Below are positions 10,567 through 20,997 of a stretch of 64,000 nucleotides of DNA, one piece after another (the stretch's first letter is position 1; each line of letters begins with the position of its first letter). A program made the translations under genes and the position numbers. The notes under the pieces were generated by a model. That model was given only the letters and a program-made list of their open reading frames with translations, was not told where the DNA came from and ran no database searches. The stretch is from Priestia flexa NBRC 15715 (GTDB lineage Bacteria; Bacillota; Bacilli; Bacillales; Bacillaceae_H): positions 1-64,000 of the forward strand of contig NZ_BCVD01000003.1 in the NCBI RefSeq assembly GCF_001591565.1, in the 5' to 3' direction.

Positions 10567-10827
10567 ATGATGAGGATTATTGCATTGCTCATTTTATTAA
10601 TTCCCGGAGTTTTAGCAGGTTATGGCATTAAATTAATGAGAGATATGGTGTTTGGCATTTTACAGCCGCCTTTTTCATCCTTAATGCTTCAGTTCACTGT
10701 AGGGTTGCTATTTTTTGTAATTGGTTTAGGATTTGTAGCAGGTTTTATTCTTCATCGAGATCGAAAGCGTCAAAAGGTTCAACCTCGCTTTCAGCAAAAA
10801 AAAGAAGCATCTCTATCAAAAAAATAG
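10567..10827 (+). CDS. yqzF: Small membrane protein YqzF (DUF2627)
   Basis: 86-residue protein with two hydrophobic helices (about 3-22 and 38-62) and a basic, lysine-rich tail; resembles the DUF2627 family, found next to bkdR in Bacillus. Start ATG at 10567; an ATG/GAT pattern directly follows. Divergent from bkdR. Its last codons form one arm of the following terminator. Function not known. Confidence 0.85.
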   Translation: MMRIIALLILLIPGVLAGYGIKLMRDMVFGILQPPFSSLMLQFTVGLLFFVIGLGFVAGFILHRDRKRQKVQPRFQQKKEASLSKK

Positions 10828-10842
10828 AGATGCTTCTTTTTT
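10801..10842. terminator. Bidirectional terminator, yqzF / glycerophosphodiesterase
   Basis: Stem AAGCATCTCTAT/ATAGAGATGCTT with A-run on one side and T-run on the other; serves the two convergent genes and overlaps the yqzF stop codon. Confidence 0.88.
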
Positions 10843-11570
10843 TACATACGTTTATTAGCAAATTCATTAACCATCTTCTCAGGATAATCAGTGATGATGG
10901 ATTCACAGCCATATCCGTATAGCTGTTTCGCTAGCTTCACATCATTCACCGTATATGGACGCACAGGGATACGATAGTCTTTGGAAGCAGCTACGTTTAC
11001 TTGATTAACCGTACGATAATTTGGATGAAGTGCTCTAGCACCAAGGTGTTGAGCATAAATCCAAGGCTCAAACATTGGGTATGAGTATAAAATAGCGGTT
11101 TCAATGGTTGAATCAAAAGATGTTACTCTCGCTAAGCTATTATGATTGAATGAAGATATGATGATACGGTCTTTCATTTTATAATAGTAAATAAGGTCCA
11201 GTACTTTCATTTCTAAATAAGGATAGTCAAACAAGTTGTTTTTCAATTCAATATTAACAGAAAACTGTTGATTAGAAGCCCAAGCTAGTACTTCTTTTAA
11301 CGTAGGTATTTGACACGCGCCGTATTTCTTTTTAAATTTATAGCTCGCATCAAGGCTTCTTAATTCTTTATAATTAAAGTCCCTTATATACCCTTTACCA
11401 TTTGTTGTACGATCAACTTTTTCATCATGAATAACCATGAGCTCATCGTCTTTGGACATATGAACATCAAGCTCAATTCCATCTGCTCCTACTCTGATTG
11501 CTTCTTCAAACGAAATCATTGTATTTTCAGGAAACGTCCCTGCTGCTCCTCTGTGACCCATAATACGCAT
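10842..11570 (-). CDS. yqiK: Glycerophosphodiester phosphodiesterase
   Basis: Hydrolyses glycerophosphodiesters to sn-glycerol-3-phosphate and an alcohol. The 242-residue GDPD TIM barrel shows the catalytic HRGAAGTFPENT (HRG...PENT) near the N-terminus, the metal-binding ELDVHMSKDDELMVIHDE, and later VNIELKN and the C-terminal YTVND and IITDYPE motifs. No signal peptide, so it acts in the cytoplasm. Same place as B. subtilis yqiK. Convergent with yqzF through a shared terminator. Confidence 0.92.
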   Translation of the reverse strand: MRIMGHRGAAGTFPENTMISFEEAIRVGADGIELDVHMSKDDELMVIHDEKVDRTTNGKGYIRDFNYKELRSLDASYKFKKKYGACQIPTLKEVLAWASNQQFSVNIELKNNLFDYPYLEMKVLDLIYYYKMKDRIIISSFNHNSLARVTSFDSTIETAILYSYPMFEPWIYAQHLGARALHPNYRTVNQVNVAASKDYRIPVRPYTVNDVKLAKQLYGYGCESIITDYPEKMVNEFANKRM

Positions 11571-11671
11571 ACTTGCTCAATCCCTTCATTATGACTTATG
11601 ATTAACAAGGTAGTTGCAATTTATCATAATGCTTACACATATATTTTACAAGAGAATAGGAGTTGATATGT

Positions 11672-11815
11672 ATGAGACCATTACAAATCTCACCTGATAC
11701 GGCTGTCAAACTAGCTGAAAAACTAAACGTTCCTTTAGAACAACTTATGCACATGCCCCAGCATATCCTATTGCAAAAGCTTGCTCAGCTGGATAAAGAA
11801 GACGACAAGAGCTAA
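11672..11815 (+). CDS. YycC-like small protein
   Basis: 47-residue open frame with a good ribosome binding site (AGGAG, about 8 nt upstream) and its own terminator. Sequence MRPLQISPDTAVKLAEKLNV continues into LEQLMHMPQHILLQKLAQL, which I recognise as the YycC family of short Bacillus proteins of unknown role. Probable helical, soluble peptide. An overlapping ATG at 11668 gives only nine codons. Confidence 0.8.
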   Translation: MRPLQISPDTAVKLAEKLNVPLEQLMHMPQHILLQKLAQLDKEDDKS

Positions 11816-11851
11816 TGATAGATCACTGGTATTATGGAGCGATCCAAGATA

Positions 11852-11882
11852 AGAAAGGCCTTTTAAGAAGGTCTTTTTTTTA
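11852..11882 (+). terminator. Terminator after the YycC-like gene
   Basis: Short imperfect stem AAAGGCCTT/AAGGTCTTT followed by a run of eight T. Confidence 0.75.
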
Positions 11883-11950
11883 TTTAATTAACTTTTAACA
11901 AAAATGATATTTTATTATTGCAAAATGAAAAAGTAAGTGTTATTATCTAA

Positions 11951-11968
11951 TTGTGAAATACTTCACAA
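11951..11968. promoter_or_regulatory. Rex operator 1 upstream of ldh
   Basis: TTGTGAAATACTTCACAA is a near-perfect palindrome matching the Rex (NADH/NAD redox repressor) consensus TTGTGAA-N4-TTCACAA. It lies 106 bp before the ldh start. Confidence 0.88.
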
Positions 11969-12030
11969 TATCTAATTCGCCGAAATGATTACAAAAAATT
12001 AAAGATGATTTGTTTTTTATTTATCTAACT

Positions 12031-12048
12031 ATGTGAAATATTTCACAT
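12031..12048. promoter_or_regulatory. Rex operator 2 upstream of ldh
   Basis: ATGTGAAATATTTCACAT, a second full palindrome of the Rex type 80 bp (centre to centre) after the first and 26 bp before the ldh start. It probably overlaps or follows the promoter, giving strong repression when NADH is low. Confidence 0.87.
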
Positions 12049-12061
12049 ACTATTTGCTTGA

Positions 12062-13015
<954 letters not shown>

Positions 13016-13064
13016 GCAGGAAGCGAGGAAGTTCGCTTTCTCGCTTTCTAAAGGAGCCATTCAT

Positions 13065-14636
13065 ATGCTTGTTGATACGTATAATCCATTTCAAAACCTT
13101 ACGCTTTCAGCACTTATTGCAGCTATTCCCATTATCTCATTTTTAATATGTTTGACCCTTTTTAAAATGAAAGGAATTTATGCAGCACTGTTAAACTTGG
13201 GTATTACGCTCTTTCTTGTTATTTACTTTTTTGACCTTTCACCTACGCATGCATTGGGCAGCGTTATTCAAGGGTTCGTTCAAGGTATCTGGCCTATTGG
13301 CTATATTATTATTATGGCTGTGTGGCTTTATAAAATTGCCGTTGAAACCGGAAAATTTGATGTTTTAAGAGGTAGTATTATTAACATTTCCAGTGATCAG
13401 CGACTTCAGCTATTGCTCATCGGCTTTTGCTTTAATGCCTTTTTAGAAGGAGCTGCAGGCTTTGGTGTGCCAATTGCAATTTGCGCCGTACTACTTGTTT
13501 CACTCGGTTTTAAGCCACTTCAAGCAGCTATGCTTTGCCTAATCGCGAACGGAGCATCTGGTGCATTTGGCGCCATTGGGATTCCAGTAGCGATTGTTGA
13601 TACTTTTCAGTTAGAGAACGTAAGTGCCATGGATGTATCGGTGCAAACGGCTTTAACTCTCCCTTTCATTAACTTTACGATTCCTTTTTTACTTATCTTT
13701 TTAATTGATGGATGGCGAGGAGTTAAAGAAACGCTCCCTGCTATTTTGGTCACATCTTTTGTTTATACTAGTGCACAAGCCGCTATGACCATCCTAATTG
13801 GGCCAGAGCTTGCTGATATTATTCCTGCGCTTTTAGCAATGGGAGCACTTGCTCTTTTCTTACGTAAATGGCAGCCAAAGCGTATTTTCTTGCTAAATGG
13901 ACAAGCCCCTACTGTGAGAAAATATCCAGTAAAAGAAGTTATTCTTTCTTGGTCACCTTTTTATTTGTTAACAGGATTTGTACTAATCTGGAGCCTTCCT
14001 GTTTTCAAATCTCTTTTCCAACCAGGAAACCTGTTATCACCTTTTGTTTTCACTTTTAATGCTCCTGGAACACCTATTGTACTTTCAATTGATTTCATTG
14101 GAGCAACAGGAACGGCCATCCTTTTTGCTGCTATAACGACTGTTTTAACAACGAAAAACATTAACCGTTCTCGGAGCATAGCACTTCTAGGAAAGACAAT
14201 CAAAGAATTTATCATTCCTATTGGGATGATCTGTGCTGTTATCAGCATCGCTAAACTAATGACATATGGTGGCTTAACAATGGCACTTGGGAATGCCGTA
14301 GCCGAAGCAGGTCAAATTTTTCCTTTGTTCTCCCCTGTTCTCGGCTGGATTGGTGTTTTTATGACGGGATCTGTTGTGAATAACAACACGCTGTTTGCTC
14401 CAATCCAAACAACGGCCGCATCTTTAATTGGAACAAACCCTTCTATGCTAGTTGCTAGCAACACAGCTGGAGGAGTCATGGCAAAGCTCGTATCCCCGCA
14501 GTCAATTGCTATTGCAACAGCAGCAGTTGGTCAAACAGGAAAAGAAGCTGAGTTAACCAAGATGACGCTTCGCTACAGCCTCGCTTTACTTTTATTTGTT
14601 TGTATTTGGACTTTTATCTTATCCCTTCTTCAATAA
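13065..14636 (+). CDS. lctP: L-lactate permease
   Basis: 523-residue polytopic membrane protein of the LctP/GlcA family, about a dozen hydrophobic helices, with the conserved stretch NAFLEGAAGFGVPIAICA and, near the C-terminus, SVVNNNTLFAPIQTTAA and MAKLVSPQSIAIATAA. Exchanges lactate with protons across the membrane. Lies 49 nt after ldh with an AAAGGAG ribosome binding site and ends in a strong terminator, so ldh-lctP is a two-gene operon. Confidence 0.95.
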   Translation: MLVDTYNPFQNLTLSALIAAIPIISFLICLTLFKMKGIYAALLNLGITLFLVIYFFDLSPTHALGSVIQGFVQGIWPIGYIIIMAVWLYKIAVETGKFDVLRGSIINISSDQRLQLLLIGFCFNAFLEGAAGFGVPIAICAVLLVSLGFKPLQAAMLCLIANGASGAFGAIGIPVAIVDTFQLENVSAMDVSVQTALTLPFINFTIPFLLIFLIDGWRGVKETLPAILVTSFVYTSAQAAMTILIGPELADIIPALLAMGALALFLRKWQPKRIFLLNGQAPTVRKYPVKEVILSWSPFYLLTGFVLIWSLPVFKSLFQPGNLLSPFVFTFNAPGTPIVLSIDFIGATGTAILFAAITTVLTTKNINRSRSIALLGKTIKEFIIPIGMICAVISIAKLMTYGGLTMALGNAVAEAGQIFPLFSPVLGWIGVFMTGSVVNNNTLFAPIQTTAASLIGTNPSMLVASNTAGGVMAKLVSPQSIAIATAAVGQTGKEAELTKMTLRYSLALLLFVCIWTFILSLLQ

Positions 14637-14671
14637 AAAGATCCTCGGCTTTTCAAGCCGAGGATCTTTTT
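14635..14671 (+). terminator. Terminator of ldh-lctP
   Basis: Perfect stem AAGATCCTCGGCTT / AAGCCGAGGATCTT, three-base loop, T-run; A-rich on the other side, so it may also serve the convergent DUF2798 gene. Confidence 0.92.
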
Positions 14672-14918
14672 ACATTTCTTTTCCACTACGATTCAGAGAC
14701 TCTTCCACAAACTGAATTTTGTTCATTAGTTTATTGATTCCGATTGGAAAGAAATACGAACCAAAAAAAGCACATACAAAAGCTTCAGACCAGATTTTTA
14801 ACCACGTTGACATAAATGTATCATTGTAACCAAAGTTAATGGATACCAAGGTAAATGAAACAAAACAAGAAATACTTAATGCCATACAAAATGCAAAAAT
14901 AATACGCTTATATTTCAT
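14670..14918 (-). CDS. DUF2798 membrane protein
   Basis: 82 residues from ATG 14918 (GAGG about 6 nt upstream; the in-frame TTG at 14930 overlaps it). Two hydrophobic helices (about 5-25 and 45-62) with the pattern FAFCMALSISCFVSF and SEAFVCAFFGSYFFPIGINKL typical of DUF2798. Function unknown. Convergent with lctP. Confidence 0.8.
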   Translation of the reverse strand: MKYKRIIFAFCMALSISCFVSFTLVSINFGYNDTFMSTWLKIWSEAFVCAFFGSYFFPIGINKLMNKIQFVEESLNRSGKEM

Positions 14919-15314
14919 ATGAATCCTCAATTTTAAATGTCACCTTCTTTTTTAACAAATAAATTAAAAGTGGGAGTGGATGTTATGTTACTTATTCAAT
15001 ATGTGAAAACCATAACAAGTATGCATAGCAGTTCGTTCCGCTTATTTACAAATCAACACTTTTACAAGTGTATATGGTATCATCTATACTTATTTTAATA
15101 AATTAACTATTTTCAAATCTAACCGTACAGATATTTATCATCTTTATTGTACTTAGTGCCTAAAGTTATGAATAGCTTTTGAAAAAACTAGTACAATAAA
15201 AAACATCATTCTTTGTAGGATCAGCGTCCTCGTAAAGAATGATGTTTTTTCATTTATCTAAATATATCTTACTATTCAAGGACACTAATAAGCATTCGTT
15301 TACTTCTTCCCCTC
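14919..15314. other. Intergenic region with spo0A terminator
   Basis: Long gap. The only clear element is a hairpin at about 15197-15252 (arms CATCATTCTTT/AAAGAATGATG) with A/T runs on both sides, suited to end spo0A on the minus strand. A 39-codon plus-strand frame (from 14984) has a weak GGGAGTGG before it, but no recognisable product. The rest is AT-rich without further signal. Confidence 0.7.
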
Positions 15315-16106
15315 TCAAGAAGCTTTATGTTCAAGGCGTAATTTATCCGCAACCATTGCAATAAACTCCGAATTTGTAGGCTTTGCTTTTGTCATGCTGA
15401 CAGTATAGCCAAATAAAGACGAAATTGAATCAATGTTTCCTCTGCTCCAGGCTACTTCAATTGCGTGGCGAATGGCACGTTCCACACGACTTGCTGTGGT
15501 ATTATATTTTTTTGCAATATCCGGATAAAGAACCTTTGTAATCGAACCAAGTAATTCAATATCTTTATAAACCATGGAGATCGCTTCACGTAAATATAAG
15601 TAACCTTTAATATGGGCAGGCACACCAATTTCATGAATAATGCTTGTAATGCTCGCATCTAAGTTTGCAGGTTTATTATCACGCTGTAAGCGCATTGCTG
15701 ATGAGGATGAACGGTTTGTAAAAGATGATGCTTGACCACTTACCTGGCGAATATGATTTACTAAGTTTTCCATATCAAATGGCTTTAATATAAAATAAGC
15801 AGCACCTAAATCGACTGCCTTTTTCGTCACATCTTCTTGACCAAAAGCGGTTAACATAATTACATTAGGATAGTTTTCTTTTTTCATTTCTTTTAATTGA
15901 CTCAATACTGCAAGCCCGTCTAAATGAGGCATGATGATATCTAGTACAAGCACGTCCGGGTCTTTATCTTTTAAAATAGACAAACATTCCTGCCCGTTAT
16001 ACGCAACCCCGATTACTTCCATATCACCTTGTTCAGAAATGTAATCCTCAAGCAGTCCAATTAATTCTCTATTATCATCGACTAAACATACTTTAATTTT
16101 TTTCAA
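15315..16106 (-). CDS. spo0A: Master sporulation response regulator Spo0A
   Basis: Phosphorylated at the end of the sporulation phosphorelay, then activates and represses early sporulation genes. 263 residues: receiver domain 1-125 with the acidic pocket D10/D11, phosphoacceptor Asp56 in [13 protein letters not shown] and Lys in ILKPFD; linker; C-terminal DNA-binding domain (about 145-263) with [20 protein letters not shown] and the recognition helix in [33 protein letters not shown] precedes the ATG. Downstream of spoIVB, as in all Bacillus. Confidence 0.98.
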   Translation of the reverse strand: MKKIKVCLVDDNRELIGLLEDYISEQGDMEVIGVAYNGQECLSILKDKDPDVLVLDIIMPHLDGLAVLSQLKEMKKENYPNVIMLTAFGQEDVTKKAVDLGAAYFILKPFDMENLVNHIRQVSGQASSFTNRSSSSAMRLQRDNKPANLDASITSIIHEIGVPAHIKGYLYLREAISMVYKDIELLGSITKVLYPDIAKKYNTTASRVERAIRHAIEVAWSRGNIDSISSLFGYTVSMTKAKPTNSEFIAMVADKLRLEHKAS

Positions 16107-16179
16107 AGTATCTTCCTCCTCATTCCCTTAACTTATACGCCAGTCCCGCATGTCTCTACTCTTTATTCTAAAGGACAAA

Positions 16180-16186
16180 TTCGACA
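16180..16186 (-). promoter_or_regulatory. 0A box in the spo0A promoter
   Basis: Minus-strand TGTCGAA, matching the Spo0A target TGNCGAA, 74 bp upstream of the spo0A start. Position suits the known autoregulation by Spo0A-P. A second partial TTGTCC follows it. Confidence 0.65.
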
Positions 16187-16307
16187 ATGCAACATTATTT
16201 CCTTTATTTTTTTATAAAAAAGTCTTTTTTATCATTATCCCATAAATTCCTTTTGTTTTCTGGTTTTTTCGACGTTTTTCTAACAAAAATACGACAGTCT
16301 TTTCATA

Positions 16308-16352
16308 ACAAAAAGAGCGAACTATTTATCATTAGCTCGCTCTTTTTGATTC
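16308..16352 (-). terminator. Terminator overlapping the end of spoIVB
   Basis: Stem AAAAAGAGCGA/TCGCTCTTTTT. The upstream arm is made by the last coding triplets of spoIVB (lys-arg-ala), so the stop codon lies in the loop side. Followed by a T-rich tail. Confidence 0.85.
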
Positions 16353-17609
16353 TTTTTTATAAATATTAATGCCCGCTTCATTTAACATCCATTCGATATG
16401 AACACCATATCCTGAAGTTGGGTCATTCACAAACACATGAGTAACGGCTCCAATTACTTTGCCATCTTGAATAATTGGACTTCCGCTCATTCCTTGCACA
16501 ATACCGCCTGTTTTTTCTAATAACTTTTTGTCTGTAATTTTAATGACCATTCCTTTAGTAGCAGGAAACTTTTGCGGAACACTACTAACAACTTCCACAT
16601 CAAATTCTTCCACTTTATCGTTTTCGACCACCGTTAAGATTTTAGCTGGTCCTTCTTTTACTTGATGAGATAGTGAAATCGGCATCGGCTTATCTAAAAT
16701 GCCATTTTCCATCGTTTCAGATAGCTTTCCAAAGATACCAAATGGGCTATTTGTTTTAATATTACCGATAATTTCTTTATTTTCTGAGAAACGCGCTAGC
16801 TTCTCACCTGGAACACCGTTTTCACCTTTTTCAATTGATGTGACGGTAGAGCGTACGATTTGCCCATCTTCTACAACAATTGGCTTTTTGGTATCCATAT
16901 CGGAAATTACGTGACCTAACGCTCCATATTTTTTTGATTTGGGATCATAGAAAGTCATCGTACCAATGCCCGCAGCAGAATCTCTAATATATAGACCAAT
17001 TCGATACGCGTAATCTTCTTTGTCTTTTAAGGGATATAACTTTGTTTGTAATTGTTCTTTTTCTCTCATTACTTGTAATTTTAAAGGCTCTCCAGTTTTT
17101 CCTGCTTGCTGAATAAATGGCGTAATATCACTCATTTTTTCAATCGTTTTGCCATTGATTTTTGTAATCATGTCGCCTACTTGGATGCCTGCAATTTCAC
17201 CAGGAGATTTCTTTCCATCTTTCGTATCAACTTGATGATAACCAACAACCAAAACACCTTTAGAGTTCAACTTGACGCCAATTGATTGGCCTCCAGGAAT
17301 GACTTTAAAGTCAGATAATACTTGAACATCTACTCTTTTGACCGGTACTCCTGCAAGATGAAGCATCATTTCTTCTTTGCCTACTTCTTTGCCAGCTATG
17401 CTAAGCTTAGCATCTTGTTTCATCGTTTCAATAACATCATTACTATGAGTGCTAACTGCTAACGATGTGGAAAATTTTACTTCATCACTTTTAAACAGTT
17501 TCATTTGTTTTGGGATAGTAAGGTATTGCTGCACAACAGGGATAAAGCCTACAAAAATAAACGAAACAAGGAGAATTGCACCAATTATATATCTAAGTCG
17601 ATTGTTCAT
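16332..17609 (-). CDS. spoIVB: SpoIVB serine peptidase
   Basis: Forespore-secreted peptidase (family S55) that triggers pro-sigma-K processing and links forespore and mother cell. 425 residues: N-terminal transmembrane anchor (about 7-28), PDZ domain (about 105-190: [33 protein letters not shown]), and a trypsin-like S55 domain with catalytic His in [11 protein letters not shown] and nucleophile Ser in GMSGSPIIQ. Sits between recN and spo0A as in other spore formers. Confidence 0.96.
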   Translation of the reverse strand: MNNRLRYIIGAILLVSFIFVGFIPVVQQYLTIPKQMKLFKSDEVKFSTSLAVSTHSNDVIETMKQDAKLSIAGKEVGKEEMMLHLAGVPVKRVDVQVLSDFKVIPGGQSIGVKLNSKGVLVVGYHQVDTKDGKKSPGEIAGIQVGDMITKINGKTIEKMSDITPFIQQAGKTGEPLKLQVMREKEQLQTKLYPLKDKEDYAYRIGLYIRDSAAGIGTMTFYDPKSKKYGALGHVISDMDTKKPIVVEDGQIVRSTVTSIEKGENGVPGEKLARFSENKEIIGNIKTNSPFGIFGKLSETMENGILDKPMPISLSHQVKEGPAKILTVVENDKVEEFDVEVVSSVPQKFPATKGMVIKITDKKLLEKTGGIVQGMSGSPIIQDGKVIGAVTHVFVNDPTSGYGVHIEWMLNEAGINIYKKESKRAS

Positions 17610-17743
17610 CTTTTCACTCTCCTCGCTTCCTCGCCTAAATGGCTACACTTTTACTTTTGCCTTCTTATAGCCCATTTATAACCGAAGTTCAAAGAAAAAT
17701 AAAAAGAACCGCAGGAAAGATTTTTAACCGATGTTTACTACAT

Positions 17744-17790
17744 AAAAAAAGCGCTTTTGGCACATAACAATCCACCAGAAGCGCTTTTTA
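17744..17790 (-). terminator. Terminator of recN
   Basis: Long stem with arms AAAAAGCGCTT and AAGCGCTTTTT extended by TGG/CCA; T-run on both sides. Lies directly after the recN stop on the minus strand. Confidence 0.88.
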
Positions 17791-17795
17791 AATAA

Positions 17796-19514
17796 TTATT
17801 GTTTAATTTTTGCTGCTAGACCTAACAGTTCTTGGGCATGCTGCTGCGTTAAATCGGTTATTTCGGCTCCTGCAATCATGCGAGCAATTTCTTTTGTTTT
17901 CTCTTCTTCGTTTAACGGTAAAACAGATGTTGTAGTGCGATCATCTTTGATTTGCTTTGAAATAAACAAATGTGTATCCGCCATAGCAGCGACCTGTGGA
18001 AGATGCGAAATACAAAGCACCTGGGAATCTACAGAGATGGCGTGAATTTTTTCACCAATGGATTGTGCGACACGACCGCTCACTCCTGTATCTACTTCAT
18101 CAAAAATAATGGACGTAACACCTTGATGCTTAGAGAAAATACTTTTTAGTGCAAGCATAATACGAGATAACTCTCCACCAGAAGCTACTTTAGCAAGTGG
18201 CTTTAGCGGCTCTCCTGGGTTTGTCGAAATATAAAACTCCACTGAATCAATACCATCCTTAGTAAACTTAACAGAACCACCGCTCAGTTCGCTATCAGCT
18301 TGGTTTGGCGGTAGCTTTTCAAATACGATATTAAAGATAGTTTTAGCCATATAAAGCTCCTGTAGCTCTTGATGAATACTATCCGTTAATTCCGCAGCTA
18401 ACTGCTTTCTAACCTCAGAAACATTTTTCGCTTCAACAAGCAAGTCCTCTGCTACGCTCGACAGTTTTTGTTTAATTTTTTCAACATGAGTATCTCGGTT
18501 CTCAATTCGATCAATTTCATCTTCAATTTGAGCTGCATACTCTAGAATTTCATCAACGCTTTGACCATATTTACGCTTTAAATGACTAATTTCATTTAGC
18601 CGTGATTCAATAAAATTGAGACGCTTTGGATCATACTCTAATAAATCGAGCTGCTGGCGAATACGATAAGACACATCTTCAATTTGATAAAAGCTTGATG
18701 ATATGACTTCTGAAATTTCGCCATAGGTGTCTTCTAAATTCGAAATTTCTTCTGCATGGTTCATAGCTACACCTAGCCAATCTAGTCCTCTTTGCTCACC
18801 ATGAAGAGCGTTATATGCATCCGTTAAGGACGTATAAATCTTTTCAAAGTTAGAAATTTTAAGGCGCTCATCCATCAGTTGCTCATCTTCATTTGGTTGA
18901 AGGTCGGCTGCTTTTATTTCATCAAGCTGAAATTGAATTAAATCTAAGCGGTGGGCCATTTGCTGTTCGTTTTCTGTTAATTGTTCTAATTGTTTCTTTA
19001 GCGTTGTATATGTAGCAAACACTTCTCGATATTCTGATAGTGCTTCTTCAACCTTCTGACCTCCATACTGGTCAAGAAGAATTAGATGTCGATCTTGGTT
19101 CATTAAGTCCTGATGCTCATGCTGACCATGAATATCCATCAGTGTTTGACCCACTTCACGTAAAATGCCAAGCGTGACTAGCTTTCCATTAATACGACAA
19201 ATACTCTTACCATTCATGGTAATATCTCGTCTGAGTACCACCATGCCATCTTCAACTTCAACTCCCACCTGCTTCGCTTTTTCATAGCAAGGGTGCTCGT
19301 CTTCAATTAGAAATAACCCTTCGATTTCCGCTCGATTTGTTCCATGCCTTACAAACTCGGATGAACCGCGTCCACCAACAAGCAGATGAATGGCATCAAT
19401 AATAATTGACTTACCAGCTCCTGTTTCACCTGTTAAAACTGTTAAGCCTTTTTCAAACGATACTGAAAGCTCATCAATGATGGCAAAGTTTTTGATTGAT
19501 AGTTCTGCTAACAA
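17796..19514 (-). CDS. recN: DNA repair protein RecN
   Basis: SMC-like ATPase recruited early to double-strand breaks. 572 residues with Walker A LTGETGAGKSIIIDAIHLL at the N-terminus, a long coiled coil in the middle (about 155-365), and the C-terminal ABC signature ELSGGSVKFTK...ASGGELSRIMLALK and Walker B SIIFDEVDTGVSG. Starts 16 nt after argR, probably co-transcribed. Confidence 0.97.
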   Translation of the reverse strand: MLAELSIKNFAIIDELSVSFEKGLTVLTGETGAGKSIIIDAIHLLVGGRGSSEFVRHGTNRAEIEGLFLIEDEHPCYEKAKQVGVEVEDGMVVLRRDITMNGKSICRINGKLVTLGILREVGQTLMDIHGQHEHQDLMNQDRHLILLDQYGGQKVEEALSEYREVFATYTTLKKQLEQLTENEQQMAHRLDLIQFQLDEIKAADLQPNEDEQLMDERLKISNFEKIYTSLTDAYNALHGEQRGLDWLGVAMNHAEEISNLEDTYGEISEVISSSFYQIEDVSYRIRQQLDLLEYDPKRLNFIESRLNEISHLKRKYGQSVDEILEYAAQIEDEIDRIENRDTHVEKIKQKLSSVAEDLLVEAKNVSEVRKQLAAELTDSIHQELQELYMAKTIFNIVFEKLPPNQADSELSGGSVKFTKDGIDSVEFYISTNPGEPLKPLAKVASGGELSRIMLALKSIFSKHQGVTSIIFDEVDTGVSGRVAQSIGEKIHAISVDSQVLCISHLPQVAAMADTHLFISKQIKDDRTTTSVLPLNEEEKTKEIARMIAGAEITDLTQQHAQELLGLAAKIKQ

Positions 19515-19530
19515 TCTGTTTCACACACCT

Positions 19531-19980
19531 TTACAACATTTCTAAGAATCGATCCGAAATCTTTTGGGTGTCTTCAGGCGTTCGACAAATAATCAAACAC
19601 GTATCATCACCACAAATTGTACCTAAAATTTCTTCCCAATCTAAATGATCAATCAATGCTCCAATGGCGTTGGCATTACCCGGCAAGGTCTTCATTACCA
19701 GCATATGTCCAGCTGAATCAATTTTCACAAAAGCATCCATTAATGAACGCTTTAGCTTTTGTAAAGGGTTAAAGCGCTGATCTGCAGGGAGACTGTATTT
19801 GTAGCGACCATCCATTAACGGAACTTTTACTAAGTGAAGCTCTTTAATGTCGCGAGAGATGGTTGCTTGCGTTACGTTAAATCCTTGATTTTTTAAAATA
19901 TCTACTAACTCATCTTGCGTTTCAATATCATTGTTTGTAATAATATCACGAATTTTAATATGTCTTTGCCCTTTGTTCAT
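19531..19980 (-). CDS. argR: Arginine repressor ArgR/AhrC
   Basis: Arginine-sensing hexameric regulator that represses biosynthesis and activates catabolism. 149 residues: winged-helix N-domain ([20 protein letters not shown]...[16 protein letters not shown]) and C-terminal arginine-binding oligomerisation domain with [14 protein letters not shown]. Called ahrC in B. subtilis. Upstream of recN with a short 16-nt gap. Confidence 0.96.
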   Translation of the reverse strand: MNKGQRHIKIRDIITNNDIETQDELVDILKNQGFNVTQATISRDIKELHLVKVPLMDGRYKYSLPADQRFNPLQKLKRSLMDAFVKIDSAGHMLVMKTLPGNANAIGALIDHLDWEEILGTICGDDTCLIICRTPEDTQKISDRFLEML

Positions 19981-20066
19981 ACTGGCACCTCACACTAATA
20001 TGTATTATCTTATTTCTTATAGTATAGACGAAATGTTATGATTCTCTTCCACATCATGCTGACATT

Positions 20067-20112
20067 CAATTTGATTATACACCTTTGCGTATAAAGGTGT
20101 ATAATCAAATTG
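20067..20112. repeat. Perfect 20-bp inverted repeat between tlyA and argR
   Basis: Arms 20067-20086 and 20093-20112 are perfect reverse complements (starting CAATTTGATTATACACC) around a six-base loop. No T-run on either side, so it is not a simple terminator. It is far longer than an ArgR box and does not match its consensus well. Role unknown. Confidence 0.85.
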
Positions 20113-20141
20113 CCAATGCTAGAATTACTAGCATTGGCTTT
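20112..20141. terminator. Adjoining hairpin, probable tlyA terminator
   Basis: Perfect stem GCCAATGCTAG/CTAGCATTGGC with a 5-nt loop, butting against the preceding inverted repeat. A TTTT follows only on the plus strand; on the minus strand, where tlyA is read, the tail is AATTTGATT, so termination may be weak. Confidence 0.6.
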
Positions 20142-20166
20142 TGATGCTTGAAAAGAGAAAAGAGCG

Positions 20167-20997
20167 TTAAGACTTTTTCTCTTTAAGTACAGAATGCGCT
20201 TGTTCAACAACTTCTTGAGCTGTCAGACCAGCAAGGTTCTCTCCTTGTTCTCTTTGCCCTTTCCAATGTAGGTGAAGTAAAAATTCAATGTTTCCATCTC
20301 CACCCGTAATCGGTGAGTACGATACGTTTCGTACATCATACCCTTCCTTGAGTGCAAAGTTCATCATGTTTTCAACAACTTCTTCATGAACCTTTGCATC
20401 TCGTACAATCCCTTTTTTTCCAACTTGCTCACGACCGGCTTCAAACTGCGGCTTCACAAGTGCTACCACATCACTACCTGATACAAGGAGCTGTTTTAAC
20501 ACGGGTAGAATTAGCTTTAAGGAAATGAATGAAACATCAATTGACGCAAATTCAGGTAATCCTGCTGCTAGGTCAGCTGGCGTAACATAACGAAAGTTCG
20601 TACGTTCCATTACAACCACTCGCTCATCCTGTCGTAGCTTCCAAGCTAGTTGGTTGTACCCAACATCTAATGCATATGACATTTTTGCTCCGTTTTGCAA
20701 AGCACAGTCAGTAAATCCACCCGTTGATGAGCCGATGTCAATCATAATACGATCTTTTACTTGTACATCAAACTCTTTCAGTGCTTTTTCAAGCTTAAAG
20801 CCACCTCTACTCACATACGGCATTACTGCTCCCTTTACAGTCAACGGTGTATCTCGGTCAATCTTTTCCCCAGGCTTATCTAACCGCTGTTCGTTCGCGT
20901 ATACAAGACCAGCCATAACTGTTCGCTTCGCTTTCTCTCTCGTTTCTACCAAGCCTCTTTCGACTAGTAAAACGTCTACTCGTTCTTTTTTCGTCAC
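20167..20997 (-). CDS. tlyA: TlyA-type 16S/23S rRNA 2'-O-methyltransferase (YqxC)
   Basis: 276 residues: N-terminal S4 RNA-binding domain ([28 protein letters not shown]) and a FtsJ-like Rossmann methyltransferase with the SAM loop [20 protein letters not shown], then [17 protein letters not shown] and [10 protein letters not shown]. Family includes mycobacterial TlyA, which methylates rRNA, and hemolysin-like annotations that are historical. The start overlaps the dxs stop by 4 nt (ATGA), so it is translationally coupled to dxs. Confidence 0.93.
   Translation of the reverse strand: MTKKERVDVLLVERGLVETREKAKRTVMAGLVYANEQRLDKPGEKIDRDTPLTVKGAVMPYVSRGGFKLEKALKEFDVQVKDRIMIDIGSSTGGFTDCALQNGAKMSYALDVGYNQLAWKLRQDERVVVMERTNFRYVTPADLAAGLPEFASIDVSFISLKLILPVLKQLLVSGSDVVALVKPQFEAGREQVGKKGIVRDAKVHEEVVENMMNFALKEGYDVRNVSYSPITGGDGNIEFLLHLHWKGQREQGENLAGLTAQEVVEQAHSVLKEKKS

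Noticed and set aside
14984-15103. 39-codon frame between DUF2798 and spo0A
   Set aside because: Weak ribosome binding site, no recognisable product, in an AT-rich gap; probably chance.
20067-20112. ArgR operator
   Set aside because: The 20-bp arms are far longer than an ARG box, and the pattern does not fit its consensus.
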